Shown here: piece after piece, positions 9,301 through 17,106 of the stretch
Position numbering within the stretch: position 1 is the stretch's first letter
Layout of the letters: every line of letters starts with the position of its first letter
NCBI GenBank assembly: GCA_002344055.1
Contig: DDTH01000011.1
Coordinates: 239,712-303,711 of the forward strand
Direction of reading: 5' to 3'
DNA: 64,000 nt
Source: Sphingomonadales bacterium UBA2369
GTDB lineage: Bacteria; Pseudomonadota; Alphaproteobacteria; Sphingomonadales; Sphingomonadaceae
Translations under genes and position numbers: made by a program
Notes under the pieces: model-generated
Database searches by the model: none
The model's input: only the letters and a program-made list of their open reading frames with translations
What the model was told of the DNA's origin: nothing

Positions 9301-10125
9301 TCAACGGCGAAGCAGTCTTTCCTTCGCTTCGGCGAACTCGCGGTCGGTAAGCGCGCCCGAACTGTGCAGGGCGTTCAACCGCTCCAGTTCATCGACCATG
9401 TTGCCGCTTTCCGGGCGTGCGCCGGCGCTCTGCCGGACCAGATCGAACAGCTCGCGAACCTCTCGCGGCGCGCTGGCATCCATGTCGGTGCCGAACGCCC
9501 ATTTCTCGTGGTCGGCCGGATCGTACCAGACCGGGTGCCGGTCGCCTGCGCGCGGCAGCGCCACCCGCGACACGATCACCTTCTTGCGCAGCTCCAGCGG
9601 CGGCGAACCGTCCACCGGCTCCACCCGCATCACGATCTCGACGCGCGGATTTTCGTTGATGGTCAGGCCCGTATCGTTGACCGCAAGGATGGTGCCGATG
9701 CCCTTGCGCCCGGTCTGGATCAGGCGCTGCGCTTCCACCTGGCGAGCGGCGACCTTGCCCTTCACCACCCCCGAAAGCAGCAACGGCAGGATGCCGAAGA
9801 AAGCGAACATGCCGCCGAACAGCCAGCCGAAGCTCTGCATTTCGCCCATGTCGGTGAAGGCGGAGGCGGCCATCGAGCCGAGTCCGATAGCGATGAACAG
9901 CCCGGAAAAGACGTAGAAGCCGCCGCCCATGAAAATGCCGACCATCGACAAGATGATGCCTGCCGGCAGGGCGATCATCCCCGGCGTCATCGCGGCTTCG
10001 CAGGGGCTGGGGTCGAGGCTGGTCGCGCAGCCCGCGCCGCCAAGCAAGGTGTAGAGAGCGTAGGCCATCAGGCCATTGCCGACGAGGCCGACGATCAGGC
10101 CGGCAATCTTGATCTTGCCCATCAT
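9301..10125 (-). CDS. Membrane protein with DUF3592-like and C-terminal SHOCT domains
   Basis: A 274-residue protein. Three or four hydrophobic segments occupy residues 5-30, 50-68, 70-90 and 98-118. A soluble beta-rich part follows (TGRKGIGTILAVNDTG to PVWYDPADHEKWAFG), similar to the DUF3592-type repeat. The last 30 residues form a SHOCT short helical module (LERLNALHSSGALTDREFAEAKERLL). SHOCT modules occur at the ends of many membrane and secreted proteins and are thought to mediate assembly. The initiator could be either of two adjacent ATG codons (10125 or 10122). Function unknown. Confidence 0.8.
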   Translation of the reverse strand: MMGKIKIAGLIVGLVGNGLMAYALYTLLGGAGCATSLDPSPCEAAMTPGMIALPAGIILSMVGIFMGGGFYVFSGLFIAIGLGSMAASAFTDMGEMQSFGWLFGGMFAFFGILPLLLSGVVKGKVAARQVEAQRLIQTGRKGIGTILAVNDTGLTINENPRVEIVMRVEPVDGSPPLELRKKVIVSRVALPRAGDRHPVWYDPADHEKWAFGTDMDASAPREVRELFDLVRQSAGARPESGNMVDELERLNALHSSGALTDREFAEAKERLLRR

Positions 10126-10171
10126 GACGGAAGCCTAAACCGGCCACGCCCCCGTAACAACCGGGAGGGGA

Positions 10172-10627
10172 TCAGCAGATCGGGCGGCCCTCGGCGATCT
10201 GGCGCTCCTGACCGGCGGCGCTCATCTGCACGAGCAGTTCGACCCGGCGGTTGCGCGGCTCGCGCACACCGGGCCGGGTCGCAACGCGCGGCAGGGTTTC
10301 ACCCAAGGCGTGCATCACGATCCGCGCGCCCGGGACATTGTAGGAGACCAGCACGTCGCGCACCGCCTCCGCACGGCGTCGGGCGACGGCGCGGTTGGCG
10401 GCCGCGGAACCCGAGGCATCGGTGTAGCTGTTCAGCTGGATGCTTTCGAGTTCCGGCCCCTTCCAAGCCAGGGCCACCGCCAGCCGTTCCAGCGCCGCAT
10501 GCGAATCCTCACTGACGCGCGCGCTGTTCCAGTCGAAATAGACCGTCACCGGCGCGCAGGCAGCCGCGGGAGAAGCCGCGAAAGGCGCGGCAGCGAGAAT
10601 CGCAAGAGCAAGGAGTCGCCGGATCAT
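10172..10627 (-). CDS. OmpA-family C-terminal domain protein, periplasmic
   Basis: A 151-residue protein beginning MIRRLLALA at ATG 10627, with a signal peptide (AAA-C or ASPAAA); a longer frame upstream has no signal-like start and was not used. The mature part is an OmpA-like peptidoglycan-binding domain: VYFDWNSARVSEDSHAALERLA, then LNSYTDASGSAAANRAVARRRAEAVRDVL and REPRNRRVELLV. The Asp and Arg expected to bind diaminopimelate (TDAS, NRRVEL) are present. It probably anchors to peptidoglycan. A cysteine directly after the signal region (AAAC) could make it a lipoprotein, but the lipobox is weak. Confidence 0.85.
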   Translation of the reverse strand: MIRRLLALAILAAAPFAASPAAACAPVTVYFDWNSARVSEDSHAALERLAVALAWKGPELESIQLNSYTDASGSAAANRAVARRRAEAVRDVLVSYNVPGARIVMHALGETLPRVATRPGVREPRNRRVELLVQMSAAGQERQIAEGRPIC

Positions 10628-10718
10628 GGTCACCGCATAGCGCAAACGAAAGAAAGATACTGCGTTAACCATCATGGCTTGCGCGCGATCCCGTCCCGGC
10701 GCGGGACGCCAGGCCGGA

Positions 10719-12509
10719 TCAGGCATGCGGGAAATCGGCGGCGCCGTCATTGGGCCAGCGAAAGCGATCGTAGGTCAGCGATATGGACAGGTCGGTGGCC
10801 GTCGCCTGCCACCACCAGCCGACCGGAATGAACAATGTTTCGCCAGCCTCCAGATCCAGTTCGTGCAGCCGCGCGCCGCGGGCCGTGGGGTTGAGCACCA
10901 CCTGCGCCTCATCCGTGATGTCGCGGACCGGACTCCAGTTTTCGCCGCGCGGGCCGAGCCGGCGCGATTCCGATGGCGGCGCGAGGATGAAGCGTTGAGA
11001 CCCCGCGACCTGCGCGATCAACTGATTGCCGAGATCGAAATGGAGCGGGGCGAAGGTTCCGGCCGGGCCGATGGCAAGCTGACCCGGATCATTGTCCAGA
11101 TAGGCGTCGAGCGGCAATGTCTCGGCCAGCAAGGGCGTCAGCGCGTCGCGGTTCGCCGCTTCGTTGGTCGCCGTGATCGCCATGGTGCTGGCAAAGGGCG
11201 CCGCCGCAATCTCGGCGATGAAACGGTCGAACGGCATCCGGCGGGAGCCATTCTCGTCCTGATATTCGATCTCCCGCGCGCCGATCAGCTGCGCCAGATA
11301 GTCGGGCGTCCAGCGGGCCAGAGCGGGCCAGTCCGTCAGCGCATTCTCGATCAGCACGGCGCGCGCCGGGGCATAATGGGACGCCAGGAAGGTGTCGCCG
11401 TCCATGCCGCTCACCCGCGCGACTTCGCCGCCCTCGGCCAGACGCTGCTGCCGCGCCAGTGCCTCGAGCAGCCAGTCGCGGCGCTTTATCGCAAGTTCGG
11501 CATCCTTGTCCGCGCGGGGCGGCACTTGCAGGGCGATCTGCGCCCCTTGCTGCTGCGGCTTCACGCCAAGGTCGAGCCGCCCCAGAGCGAGCGCGAGAGC
11601 GGGATTGGTCCCGGCCGCGCCACCGCCATAGTTCAGCAGCACATTGCCACCCGCCTGCGCGCCGGTCGTGGCCGAGATCGAACCCAGTTCGGTCATCGGC
11701 AAAGGCCGGGAGCGGATCGGCGAGGCGCGCATTTCCGGCGGGTTCATCACGCTGCCGTCCGGATGAACGAAATGCGGCAGGCGGATCTTCGACTGGTGAT
11801 CGACCGGACAGGCCTTTCCGTCCTGATCGAGACCGCGGAAATAGAGCTTCTGCCATTTGTCGCCGGGGGCTTGCGGATTGGCCGTCTTCACCCATTCCTG
11901 AAAGGCATTGCGCGACGCGCTCCACTTCTCGAATGCCGCGCAGAGTTCGGTATGATCCTCCAGCCGCTCGAGCCGCGGCTTGAACCGTTCGACGCTGCCG
12001 CGCTCGACCGGGAAGAAGAAGGCGATCGGCTCATTCTCTTCGAAGCGGATCCATTGTTCGGCGCGCGTGAAGCGCCAGTTCATGGTGAAGGTGTAAGGCG
12101 ACCAGTCGGTCTCGATGATCCCGCCCAGCGCCTGGATCGCATCCTTCTGCCGGTTGGGCGGGCCGCCGACATGGAGGTTCCAGCCCAACGGCGTGCGGAA
12201 GATCGCCTCGACGTGCCAGGTGATCGTGCCGTAGCCGAAAATGCTCACCGGCTTTAGATGTTCGGGATAGCCGGGATCCATGCGGATCTCGACCGATTCC
12301 ATATCGTCTCCGCCGTCCCATTTGGCCTCGAACGCCATCGGGCAGAGCAGTTCCCAGCCATGCGAATTGGCGATGGTCAGCGGCAGGCAGCGATAAGCGT
12401 AGCGCTCGTTGGTCTCCTCCATCCACGGCCGGCGGGGCGTTCCGGGCCTTATGCGCGGCTGCCAGCCGTCATATTTGATGCAGAGCAAGTCGAGCGAATC
12501 GTCCGTCAT
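10719..12509 (-). CDS. DUF6065-JmjC (cupin_8) fusion protein
   Basis: A 596-residue protein. The first 270 residues match the plan of DUF6065 (CIKYDGWQPRIRPGTPRRPWM, NSHGWELLCP, FGYGTITWHVEAIFRTP, WNLHVGGPPN), a family of unknown function. After a linker, residues 385-585 form a JmjC-like cupin of the cupin_8 type (LTDWPALARWTPDYLAQLIG, FAPLHFDLGNQLIAQVAG). The proximal iron ligands are present as HFD (490-492), but the position of the distal histidine, normally GWWH, reads GWWWQ (565-568). The domain may therefore not bind iron in the usual way. It has no signal peptide, so it is cytosolic. The assignment of the N-terminal family is from memory of its motifs. Confidence 0.75.
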   Translation of the reverse strand: MTDDSLDLLCIKYDGWQPRIRPGTPRRPWMEETNERYAYRCLPLTIANSHGWELLCPMAFEAKWDGGDDMESVEIRMDPGYPEHLKPVSIFGYGTITWHVEAIFRTPLGWNLHVGGPPNRQKDAIQALGGIIETDWSPYTFTMNWRFTRAEQWIRFEENEPIAFFFPVERGSVERFKPRLERLEDHTELCAAFEKWSASRNAFQEWVKTANPQAPGDKWQKLYFRGLDQDGKACPVDHQSKIRLPHFVHPDGSVMNPPEMRASPIRSRPLPMTELGSISATTGAQAGGNVLLNYGGGAAGTNPALALALGRLDLGVKPQQQGAQIALQVPPRADKDAELAIKRRDWLLEALARQQRLAEGGEVARVSGMDGDTFLASHYAPARAVLIENALTDWPALARWTPDYLAQLIGAREIEYQDENGSRRMPFDRFIAEIAAAPFASTMAITATNEAANRDALTPLLAETLPLDAYLDNDPGQLAIGPAGTFAPLHFDLGNQLIAQVAGSQRFILAPPSESRRLGPRGENWSPVRDITDEAQVVLNPTARGARLHELDLEAGETLFIPVGWWWQATATDLSISLTYDRFRWPNDGAADFPHA

Positions 12510-12551
12510 GCAAAGCGGATTAGTGCAGTCCGGCCGCCGCGACGATAGGCC

Positions 12552-12995
12552 TCAATGCTCGCCGGCCGAGATTGCGGCTGGCGCCTTCGCCAAGGCCACC
12601 GCGACGGCGCCGAGCGACAGATAGAGGCGGTCACGCGCGTCTGAGTTCAGCATCTCCGCGCAGAGCAGGTCGAAACCCGGCCGGTCGGCACAGGCAGCCG
12701 CGCCGATCATCGCCGCGAGCAGCGTTTCATCATGGCTGGTCTGGCGGCAGCAGGGCGGGCCGAGGCAGAAGGGATCGGGCCAGGCATGGCCGATCTCCTC
12801 GACCAGCAATTGCAGATGCGCCGCCGCCCGCGCGCAACCGAGATGGTCCTGCAGCACCGACACCGGCCAGCGACCGAACCGGTGGGCGGAGGCCCAATGG
12901 CGCATCCCCGTGACCAGCCGGCGCGGGACCGGCGGCATCGCGGCGAGCGGAACGGTCCGGGCGAGCCAGGCAAGCGAAGTCGGAACGAGCGGCAT
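12552..12995 (-). CDS. DUF6628-like protein
   Basis: A 147-residue protein. Start ATG 12995 was chosen because GGAGG lies five bases upstream (13005-13001); a GTG six bases earlier falls on the ribosome site. The sequence has the plan of a small sphingomonad family (DUF6628): an early region with paired Arg (RRLVTGMRHW), a Cys-Cys motif in the middle (CLGPPCCRQTSHDETLLAAMIGAA) and an alanine-rich C-terminal helix. The CC-x(5)-DExLL pattern suggests a metal- or redox-linked site, but no function is established. Family assignment from memory. Confidence 0.65.
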   Translation of the reverse strand: MPLVPTSLAWLARTVPLAAMPPVPRRLVTGMRHWASAHRFGRWPVSVLQDHLGCARAAAHLQLLVEEIGHAWPDPFCLGPPCCRQTSHDETLLAAMIGAAACADRPGFDLLCAEMLNSDARDRLYLSLGAVAVALAKAPAAISAGEH

Positions 12996-13051
12996 GGGCA
13001 CCTCCTTTCCGATTCGTATTGCGAACAGTTCGCATTAGCAAGTGTGTTGCG

Positions 13052-13537
13052 TCAGTCTGACCCTGGCGGAGGTTTTCCGGATTTGGGCATTCCCTCTTCC
13101 TCGGCCTGTGCTGGCAACCAACGCCGCTCGACCAGCCCTACGCCGACGAGAAGGACGAAGCCGAGCAGAAGGGAAATGCCGACTATGTCGAACTGCGCCG
13201 CACCCGCAGCGATACCGACGGCCGATGCCAGCCAGACATTCGCGGCGGTGGTGACGTTCCTCACCTTGCCGCCGGACGCGAAGATGATGCCAGCGGCGAT
13301 GAAGCCGATCGCCTGCGCCAGTCCCTGGATTACGCGCAGCGGATCGAGTTCGCTGTTCCCCGCGCCGAACTGCTCCTGCAGCTTGAGGGCGGAAACGGTG
13401 ATCGCAGCCGAACTCAGCGCGACAAGGGCATGGGTGCGCAAGCCCGCAGGACTGCCGCGCAGTTCACGGTCGAAGCCGAGGAACAGTCCGGCCGCGGTCG
13501 CGGTCCCCAGCCTGAGGGCGATCTCACTCGTGTCCAT
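13052..13537 (-). CDS. MgtC/SapB family membrane protein
   Basis: A 161-residue protein with four hydrophobic segments in the conserved MgtC/SapB arrangement: LGTATAAGLFLGFDRELRG, AGLRTHALVALSSAAI, the signature IGFIAAGIIFASGGKVRNVTTAA with the conserved Asn-Val-Thr-Thr-Ala-Ala, and ANVWLASAVGIAAGA. It lacks the soluble C-terminal ACT-like extension of virulence-type MgtC and ends in a short polar tail. MgtC proteins sit in the inner membrane; in pathogens they modulate F-type ATP synthase and growth in low magnesium. The role here is unknown. Confidence 0.88.
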   Translation of the reverse strand: MDTSEIALRLGTATAAGLFLGFDRELRGSPAGLRTHALVALSSAAITVSALKLQEQFGAGNSELDPLRVIQGLAQAIGFIAAGIIFASGGKVRNVTTAANVWLASAVGIAAGAAQFDIVGISLLLGFVLLVGVGLVERRWLPAQAEEEGMPKSGKPPPGSD

Positions 13538-13586
13538 GCCGCTTCAATGACAAAGCGGCGCGCGCGGTTCCGTCGGGACGTCCGGC

Positions 13587-13967
13587 TCAGAGGACCTGCG
13601 TCAGGCTCAGGCCATTGCCGTCTGGGTCATTGAAGAAGACAACCTTGCAGCTGCTGTCTGGCGCGGTCCAGATGCCGTCCGCATCCTGGCCGAGGCCTTC
13701 ATAGATGTTCATCGTCACACCCTTGCCCACCAGATCATCGACCGCCGCCTTGATGTCGTCCACTTCGAAACCGAGCACCGGATAGGCGCTCGCCTCGAAG
13801 CCCGGCACTTCGGTGAGGCGCAGCTTGCCGCCTTCGATTTCGTAGAGCGCCGCGAACCCGTCTCCCGGCGCCGGCTTAAGCCCCAGCGTCTCGCCATAGA
13901 AGGGTTCCGCGGCCTTGCGGTCGCGCGTCGTGATCATCGCCACCGGGCGGGCATTCTTGAGCGGCAT
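13587..13967 (-). CDS. VOC family (glyoxalase/bleomycin-resistance fold) protein
   Basis: A 126-residue protein starting at ATG 13967, preceded by GGGAGG. It has the two beta-alpha-beta-beta-beta modules of the vicinal oxygen chelate superfamily: PVAMITTRDRKAAEPFYGETLGLK in the first, and YPVLGFEVDDIKAAVDDLVGKG followed by VVFFNDPDGNGLSL in the second. The C-terminal DPDGN motif is typical of small cytosolic VOC proteins. A substrate cannot be read from the sequence; metal ligands are less conserved than in true glyoxalase I. Confidence 0.85.
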   Translation of the reverse strand: MPLKNARPVAMITTRDRKAAEPFYGETLGLKPAPGDGFAALYEIEGGKLRLTEVPGFEASAYPVLGFEVDDIKAAVDDLVGKGVTMNIYEGLGQDADGIWTAPDSSCKVVFFNDPDGNGLSLTQVL

Positions 13968-14131
13968 GGCCGGCCTCCCTGTTGAGTTCGATGACGTGGT
14001 TTTCCGCTCGCGGCCCGGACAAGTCCATCGCCCTGATGGGTGATTGCGCCCCCTCGTCCGCATTTTGCAATCGCCGCGCGGCCCTTCCCCCTTGGCCGGG
14101 CACGAACCGACCGATACGGCGTTCGGCGAAT

Positions 14132-14908
14132 ATGCGCCTCTCCATCCGCTCATCGCTCGACTATCAGCTCCCGTTGCCGGTCTCGTTGCTTCTCCAGGTA
14201 GAGGCGGCGCACCTGCCAGAGCAATGCGTCGAGAGCGCGCAGCTCGACCTGTCCGACTGCGAGCATTTCGCCCGCGTGCCTGCGCATGACGGGATTGGCG
14301 AGCGGATCTGGCTGCGCGCCTCGGGCCGTGTCACTGCGCATTATGAGGCTGTGGTGCGGATCGAGCGCATTGTCGCGGATATCGCCACCCTGCCCGCCGC
14401 GCCGGTGCACGAATTGCCGGGCGAGACGGTGCAATATCTGCTGGACTCGCTCTATTGCCGGGGCAGCCGTTTCGAAAATCTGGTGCACAGCGAATTTGAC
14501 GGTCTGACCGGCGGGGCGAAGATCGCGGCATTGCGCGACTTCATCCACGACCATTTCGAATATGTGCCCGGATCGAGCAACGCGGACACCGACGCGACGG
14601 AAAGCTTCGTCCAGCGCCAGGGCGTCTGCCGCGATTATGCCCATGTCATGATCGCGCTCGCCCGCGCCTCGGAAGTGCCGGCGCGGATGGCCAGCGTCTA
14701 CGCGCCCGGCGTCGATCCGCCCGATTTCCACGCCGTCGCGGAAGTTTTCCTGGGCGGCGCCTGGCATCTGGTCGATCCGACCGGCATGGCGAGCGCAGGC
14801 GAGATGGCCAAGATCGGCGTCGGCCGCGACGCCGCCGACATCGCCTTCCTGACCGCCTTCGGCAAATGCGAGATGAACCGGCAGCAGGTTTCGGTCAGCG
14901 TCATCTGA
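14132..14908 (+). CDS. Transglutaminase-like protein
   Basis: A 258-residue protein starting at ATG 14132; longer in-frame starts exist but lack support. The N-terminal beta domain (RSSLDYQLPLPVSLLLQ) is the bacterial transglutaminase N-terminal type, and the core follows with catalytic C166 (QGVCRDYAHV), H200 (PDFHAVAEVFL) and D215 (HLVDPTG). It has no clear signal peptide and is probably cytosolic. Such proteins are cysteine-protease-like enzymes of unclear substrate. It is transcribed divergently from the VOC gene and ends at the hairpin at 14939-14968. Confidence 0.88.
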   Translation: MRLSIRSSLDYQLPLPVSLLLQVEAAHLPEQCVESAQLDLSDCEHFARVPAHDGIGERIWLRASGRVTAHYEAVVRIERIVADIATLPAAPVHELPGETVQYLLDSLYCRGSRFENLVHSEFDGLTGGAKIAALRDFIHDHFEYVPGSSNADTDATESFVQRQGVCRDYAHVMIALARASEVPARMASVYAPGVDPPDFHAVAEVFLGGAWHLVDPTGMASAGEMAKIGVGRDAADIAFLTAFGKCEMNRQQVSVSVI

Positions 14909-14938
14909 CCGCAGAAAGAGCCGTCCCGGATAAGCCAA

Positions 14939-14968
14939 GGGGCCGCCGGACCTGCGTCCGGCGACCCC
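14939..14968. terminator. Strong hairpin, probably a bidirectional terminator
   Basis: A 13-bp stem closes on a four-base loop, with a single G-T wobble. In the plus direction it is followed by TTTGT and lies 30 bases after the transglutaminase stop. In the minus direction it is followed by TT and lies about 50 bases after the stop of the tiny ORF at 15020-15076. It can therefore end both transcripts. Confidence 0.65.
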
Positions 14969-14982
14969 TTTGTACATGGCCA

Positions 14983-15000
14983 GCGATCGGAAGCGATCGC
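14983..15000. other. Perfect RNA hairpin in the tiny transcript
   Basis: GCGATCG and CGATCGC form a seven-base-pair perfect stem around a four-base loop (GAAG on the plus strand, CTTC on the minus strand). It lies between the stop of the 18-residue ORF and the terminator hairpin, so the minus-strand RNA would have two consecutive stems. Confidence 0.6.
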
Positions 15001-15019
15001 CCGGAAGACCTTGGAAAGC

Positions 15020-15076
15020 CTAAGCTTTCGTCTCCCGAACGGACTTGACCGACCTCTCTGCTGAACCATGAGACAT
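15020..15076 (-). CDS. Tiny ORF (18 residues) with a complete Shine-Dalgarno match
   Basis: The peptide is MSHGSAERSVKSVRETKA, starting at ATG 15076 and ending at TAG. Seven bases upstream lies GGAGG, part of a 14-base run (complement of 15078-15091) that pairs perfectly with the 3' end of 16S rRNA. A plausible sigma-70 promoter and a terminator flank it, so it forms a self-contained transcript of roughly 165 bases. The peptide is polar and basic with no membrane segment. It could be a small protein, a leader peptide, or the translated part of a dual-function regulatory RNA. The coding call rests on the ribosome site and the punctuated layout, not on homology. Confidence 0.55.
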   Translation of the reverse strand: MSHGSAERSVKSVRETKA

Positions 15077-15077
15077 C

Positions 15078-15091
15078 GGATCACCTCCTTT
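15078..15091 (-). promoter_or_regulatory. Full-length Shine-Dalgarno (14-base anti-16S match)
   Basis: On the minus strand this reads AAAGGAGGTGATCC, the exact complement of the conserved 3' terminus of 16S rRNA. Matches this long are rare in ribosome-binding sites. The core GGAGG (15088-15084) is seven bases from the ATG at 15076. Confidence 0.75.
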
Positions 15092-15111
15092 CGCTAGTGG
15101 ACGTTGAGGCA

Positions 15112-15140
15112 GTTATGATTCGCCGCGAGTCGCCGATCAA
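15112..15140 (-). promoter_or_regulatory. Candidate sigma-70 promoter of the tiny transcript
   Basis: On the minus strand TTGATC (15140-15135) and CATAAC (15117-15112) are separated by 17 bases. Both hexamers are partial matches to TTGACA and TATAAT. The predicted transcript would start near 15105 and run through the tiny ORF to the hairpin at 14968-14939. Confidence 0.45.
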
Positions 15141-15191
15141 GACTTGAACTGAAAAATTTTCCGATTCATGATCCGCGGCCCGCGAGCGAAA

Positions 15192-15722
15192 TCACGCTTC
15201 AGGCACCACCGTTACAGAACGACGATTGCGCGAATGGCTCGCTTCATCGCTGCCGAACGCCTCGGGCCGTTCTTTGCCATAGGTCACCGTCTGCAGCCGG
15301 CCCGACGCGACGCCGCGGCTTTCCAGATAGAGACGCACCGCGTTCGCGCGGCGTTCGCCAAGGGCGAGATTATATTCGCGCGTGCCGCGCTCGTCGGCAT
15401 GGCCTTCGATCGTGACGTTCACGCGGGCATTGGTGTTCAGCCATTGCGCCTGCGCGTCGAGCACCGAGCGGCCCTCGGCAGTCAGCGTGTGGCTGTCGAG
15501 CGCGAAGAAGACGCGGTCGGACGGCACGCTCTGGATGAAGTCGGCGCGCGAACCCGGCACGGTCGTGCCGTTCCAGCCGTCCTGATTGCCGTTGGCGCCG
15601 TTCTGGCCGCCATCGACACCGCCCGGCGTGGGCGGCAGGGTCGGCGGACGGCGCGAGCCGCAGCCGGCGACCGCGATCAAGGCGGCGGTCAGCGCCACGC
15701 CCTTCAGGATCGGGTTCTTCAT
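15192..15722 (-). CDS. pal: Peptidoglycan-associated lipoprotein Pal
   Basis: A 176-residue lipoprotein starting at ATG 15722. The lipobox AVAGC places the lipidated cysteine at residue 21. A Gly/Asn-rich linker (GGVDGGQNGANGNQDG) precedes the OmpA-like domain with RVFFALDSHTLTAEG, IEGHADERGTREYNLALGERRANAV and RNRRSVTV, holding the Asp and Arg that bind peptidoglycan. Pal tethers the outer membrane to the cell wall and is the outer-membrane partner of TolB. It is the last gene of the ybgC-tolQRA-(tolA copy)-tolB-pal cluster, 31 bases after tolB. Confidence 0.96.
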   Translation of the reverse strand: MKNPILKGVALTAALIAVAGCGSRRPPTLPPTPGGVDGGQNGANGNQDGWNGTTVPGSRADFIQSVPSDRVFFALDSHTLTAEGRSVLDAQAQWLNTNARVNVTIEGHADERGTREYNLALGERRANAVRLYLESRGVASGRLQTVTYGKERPEAFGSDEASHSRNRRSVTVVPEA

Positions 15723-15753
15723 CTCTATTCTCCTTACTCTTTCACGATAATGT

Positions 15754-17106
15754 TCAATTGGGGCGCAAAGCCGACCAATTCGGGTCGGAACCTTCCAGCG
15801 GCGTGGGCACGCGCCGCGTCGCGCCGCTGGCGACATCGACATACCAGACCTGACCGCGACCCAGACCGCGCTGGTACATGATCGCCCGGCCGTTCGGCGC
15901 CCAGGTCGGCCCCTCGCCGGAATCACGGGTCAGCAGACGCGCGCCACCGCCGTCCGGCCGCATCACGCCGATCCGGAACGAGCCGGTCTGGGTGTAGGCG
16001 ATCAGATCGCCGCGCGGGCTCCATTCCGGCGTCGCCGCGCCGCCGCCACCGAAGCTGATCCGGCGCTGGCCGGAGCCGTCCGCGTTCATCACATAGATTT
16101 GCTGGCTGCCACCGCGATCGCTTTCGAACACGATCTGGCGGCCGTCCGGCGAGAAAGAACCGCCCGTGTCGATGCCGGGCGCGTTGGTCAGCCGCCGCGG
16201 CGTCCCGCCCGCGACCGGCACAGTATAGACATCGGTATTGCCGTTCTGCGCCATCGAGAAGACGATCGTGCGGCTGTCCGGCGAGTAACGCGGCGCGAAT
16301 GTCTGGTAGGGTCCCTCGACCAGCGGACGGACCCGGCCCGACGCCATGTCGAGAATGTACACGCGCGGCCGCTCATTCTCGTAGGACATGAAAGTGATGG
16401 TGCGCTGGTCCGGTGCGAAGCGCGGGGTGAGCACGGTCCACTGGCCCTGCGTCAGGAAGCGGTGATTGGCGCCGTCATAATCCATGATCGCCAGCTGCTT
16501 GCGGCGACGTCCCGGCGGGCCGCTCTCCGCGACATAGACGACGCGGGTGTCGAAGAAGCCGCTGTCGGCGGTGAGGCTGCCGTAGATGGTGTCCGCGCAG
16601 CGGTGCGCCGCGCGGCGCCATTCGCCGGGCTGGATCACGAAGCCCTGGCGCGCGCGCTGGCTCTGCCCGTCGACATCGAACAGATAGCAGCCGACGGTGA
16701 GCGTCCCGTCCGCATTGGCCTGCACATAGCCCTGGATCAGATTGTCGGCACCGAGGCCCTGCCAAGTGCCGTAATTGGGCGACTGGACGTTGCCGAAGCT
16801 GGGTGCGGGCAACCCGCCGGGTCCCGTCGGCTGGAAGCGCCGGGAATTGCGAAGATCGGTAACGATGACCTCGGCAATCTGCTGGGCCAGGTTCGTCGTG
16901 TTTCCGGCAGCAGTGGACGCCGCTTGAGGGGTCGCGAAGACAGGCACGGCGACCCGGAAGACGCTGTCCTCCGCCCCGGTCACGTCGGCGACGAACTCTT
17001 CGGGCTCCTGTGGCGGCTGGGTCTGCGCAAAGGCAGGCTGCGCGGCGAGAAAGGCGGCGGCCAGGGTCAGAAAAGTGCGCTTCATCTGGGAACGGGTCCT
17101 GCTCAT
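15754..17106 (-). CDS. tolB: Tol-Pal translocation protein TolB
   Basis: A 450-residue periplasmic protein. The GTP-free TolB layout is clear: a signal peptide (AQPAFA-Q), an N-terminal TolB_N domain (VFRVAVPVFATPQ, QIAEVIVTDLRNSRRF) and a six-bladed beta-propeller with the repeated PRFAPDQRTITFMS, PRYSPDSRTIVFS, GSFSPDGRQIVFESDR and PEWSPRGDLIAYT blades that bind Pal. ATG 17106 overlaps the upstream stop (ATGA); an alternative start at 17085 (MKRTFL) would shorten the signal peptide n-region. Preceded in the operon by the extra TolA-like gene. Confidence 0.95.
   Translation of the reverse strand: MSRTRSQMKRTFLTLAAAFLAAQPAFAQTQPPQEPEEFVADVTGAEDSVFRVAVPVFATPQAASTAAGNTTNLAQQIAEVIVTDLRNSRRFQPTGPGGLPAPSFGNVQSPNYGTWQGLGADNLIQGYVQANADGTLTVGCYLFDVDGQSQRARQGFVIQPGEWRRAAHRCADTIYGSLTADSGFFDTRVVYVAESGPPGRRRKQLAIMDYDGANHRFLTQGQWTVLTPRFAPDQRTITFMSYENERPRVYILDMASGRVRPLVEGPYQTFAPRYSPDSRTIVFSMAQNGNTDVYTVPVAGGTPRRLTNAPGIDTGGSFSPDGRQIVFESDRGGSQQIYVMNADGSGQRRISFGGGGAATPEWSPRGDLIAYTQTGSFRIGVMRPDGGGARLLTRDSGEGPTWAPNGRAIMYQRGLGRGQVWYVDVASGATRRVPTPLEGSDPNWSALRPN

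Noticed and set aside
10674..12257. 527-codon plus-strand frame
   Set aside because: Antisense shadow of the DUF6065-JmjC gene with no recognisable motif.
15073..15095. GGATCACCTCCTTTC on the plus strand, as a fragment of 16S rRNA
   Set aside because: Only the last 15 bases match; no flanking rRNA. It reads better as a Shine-Dalgarno on the minus strand.
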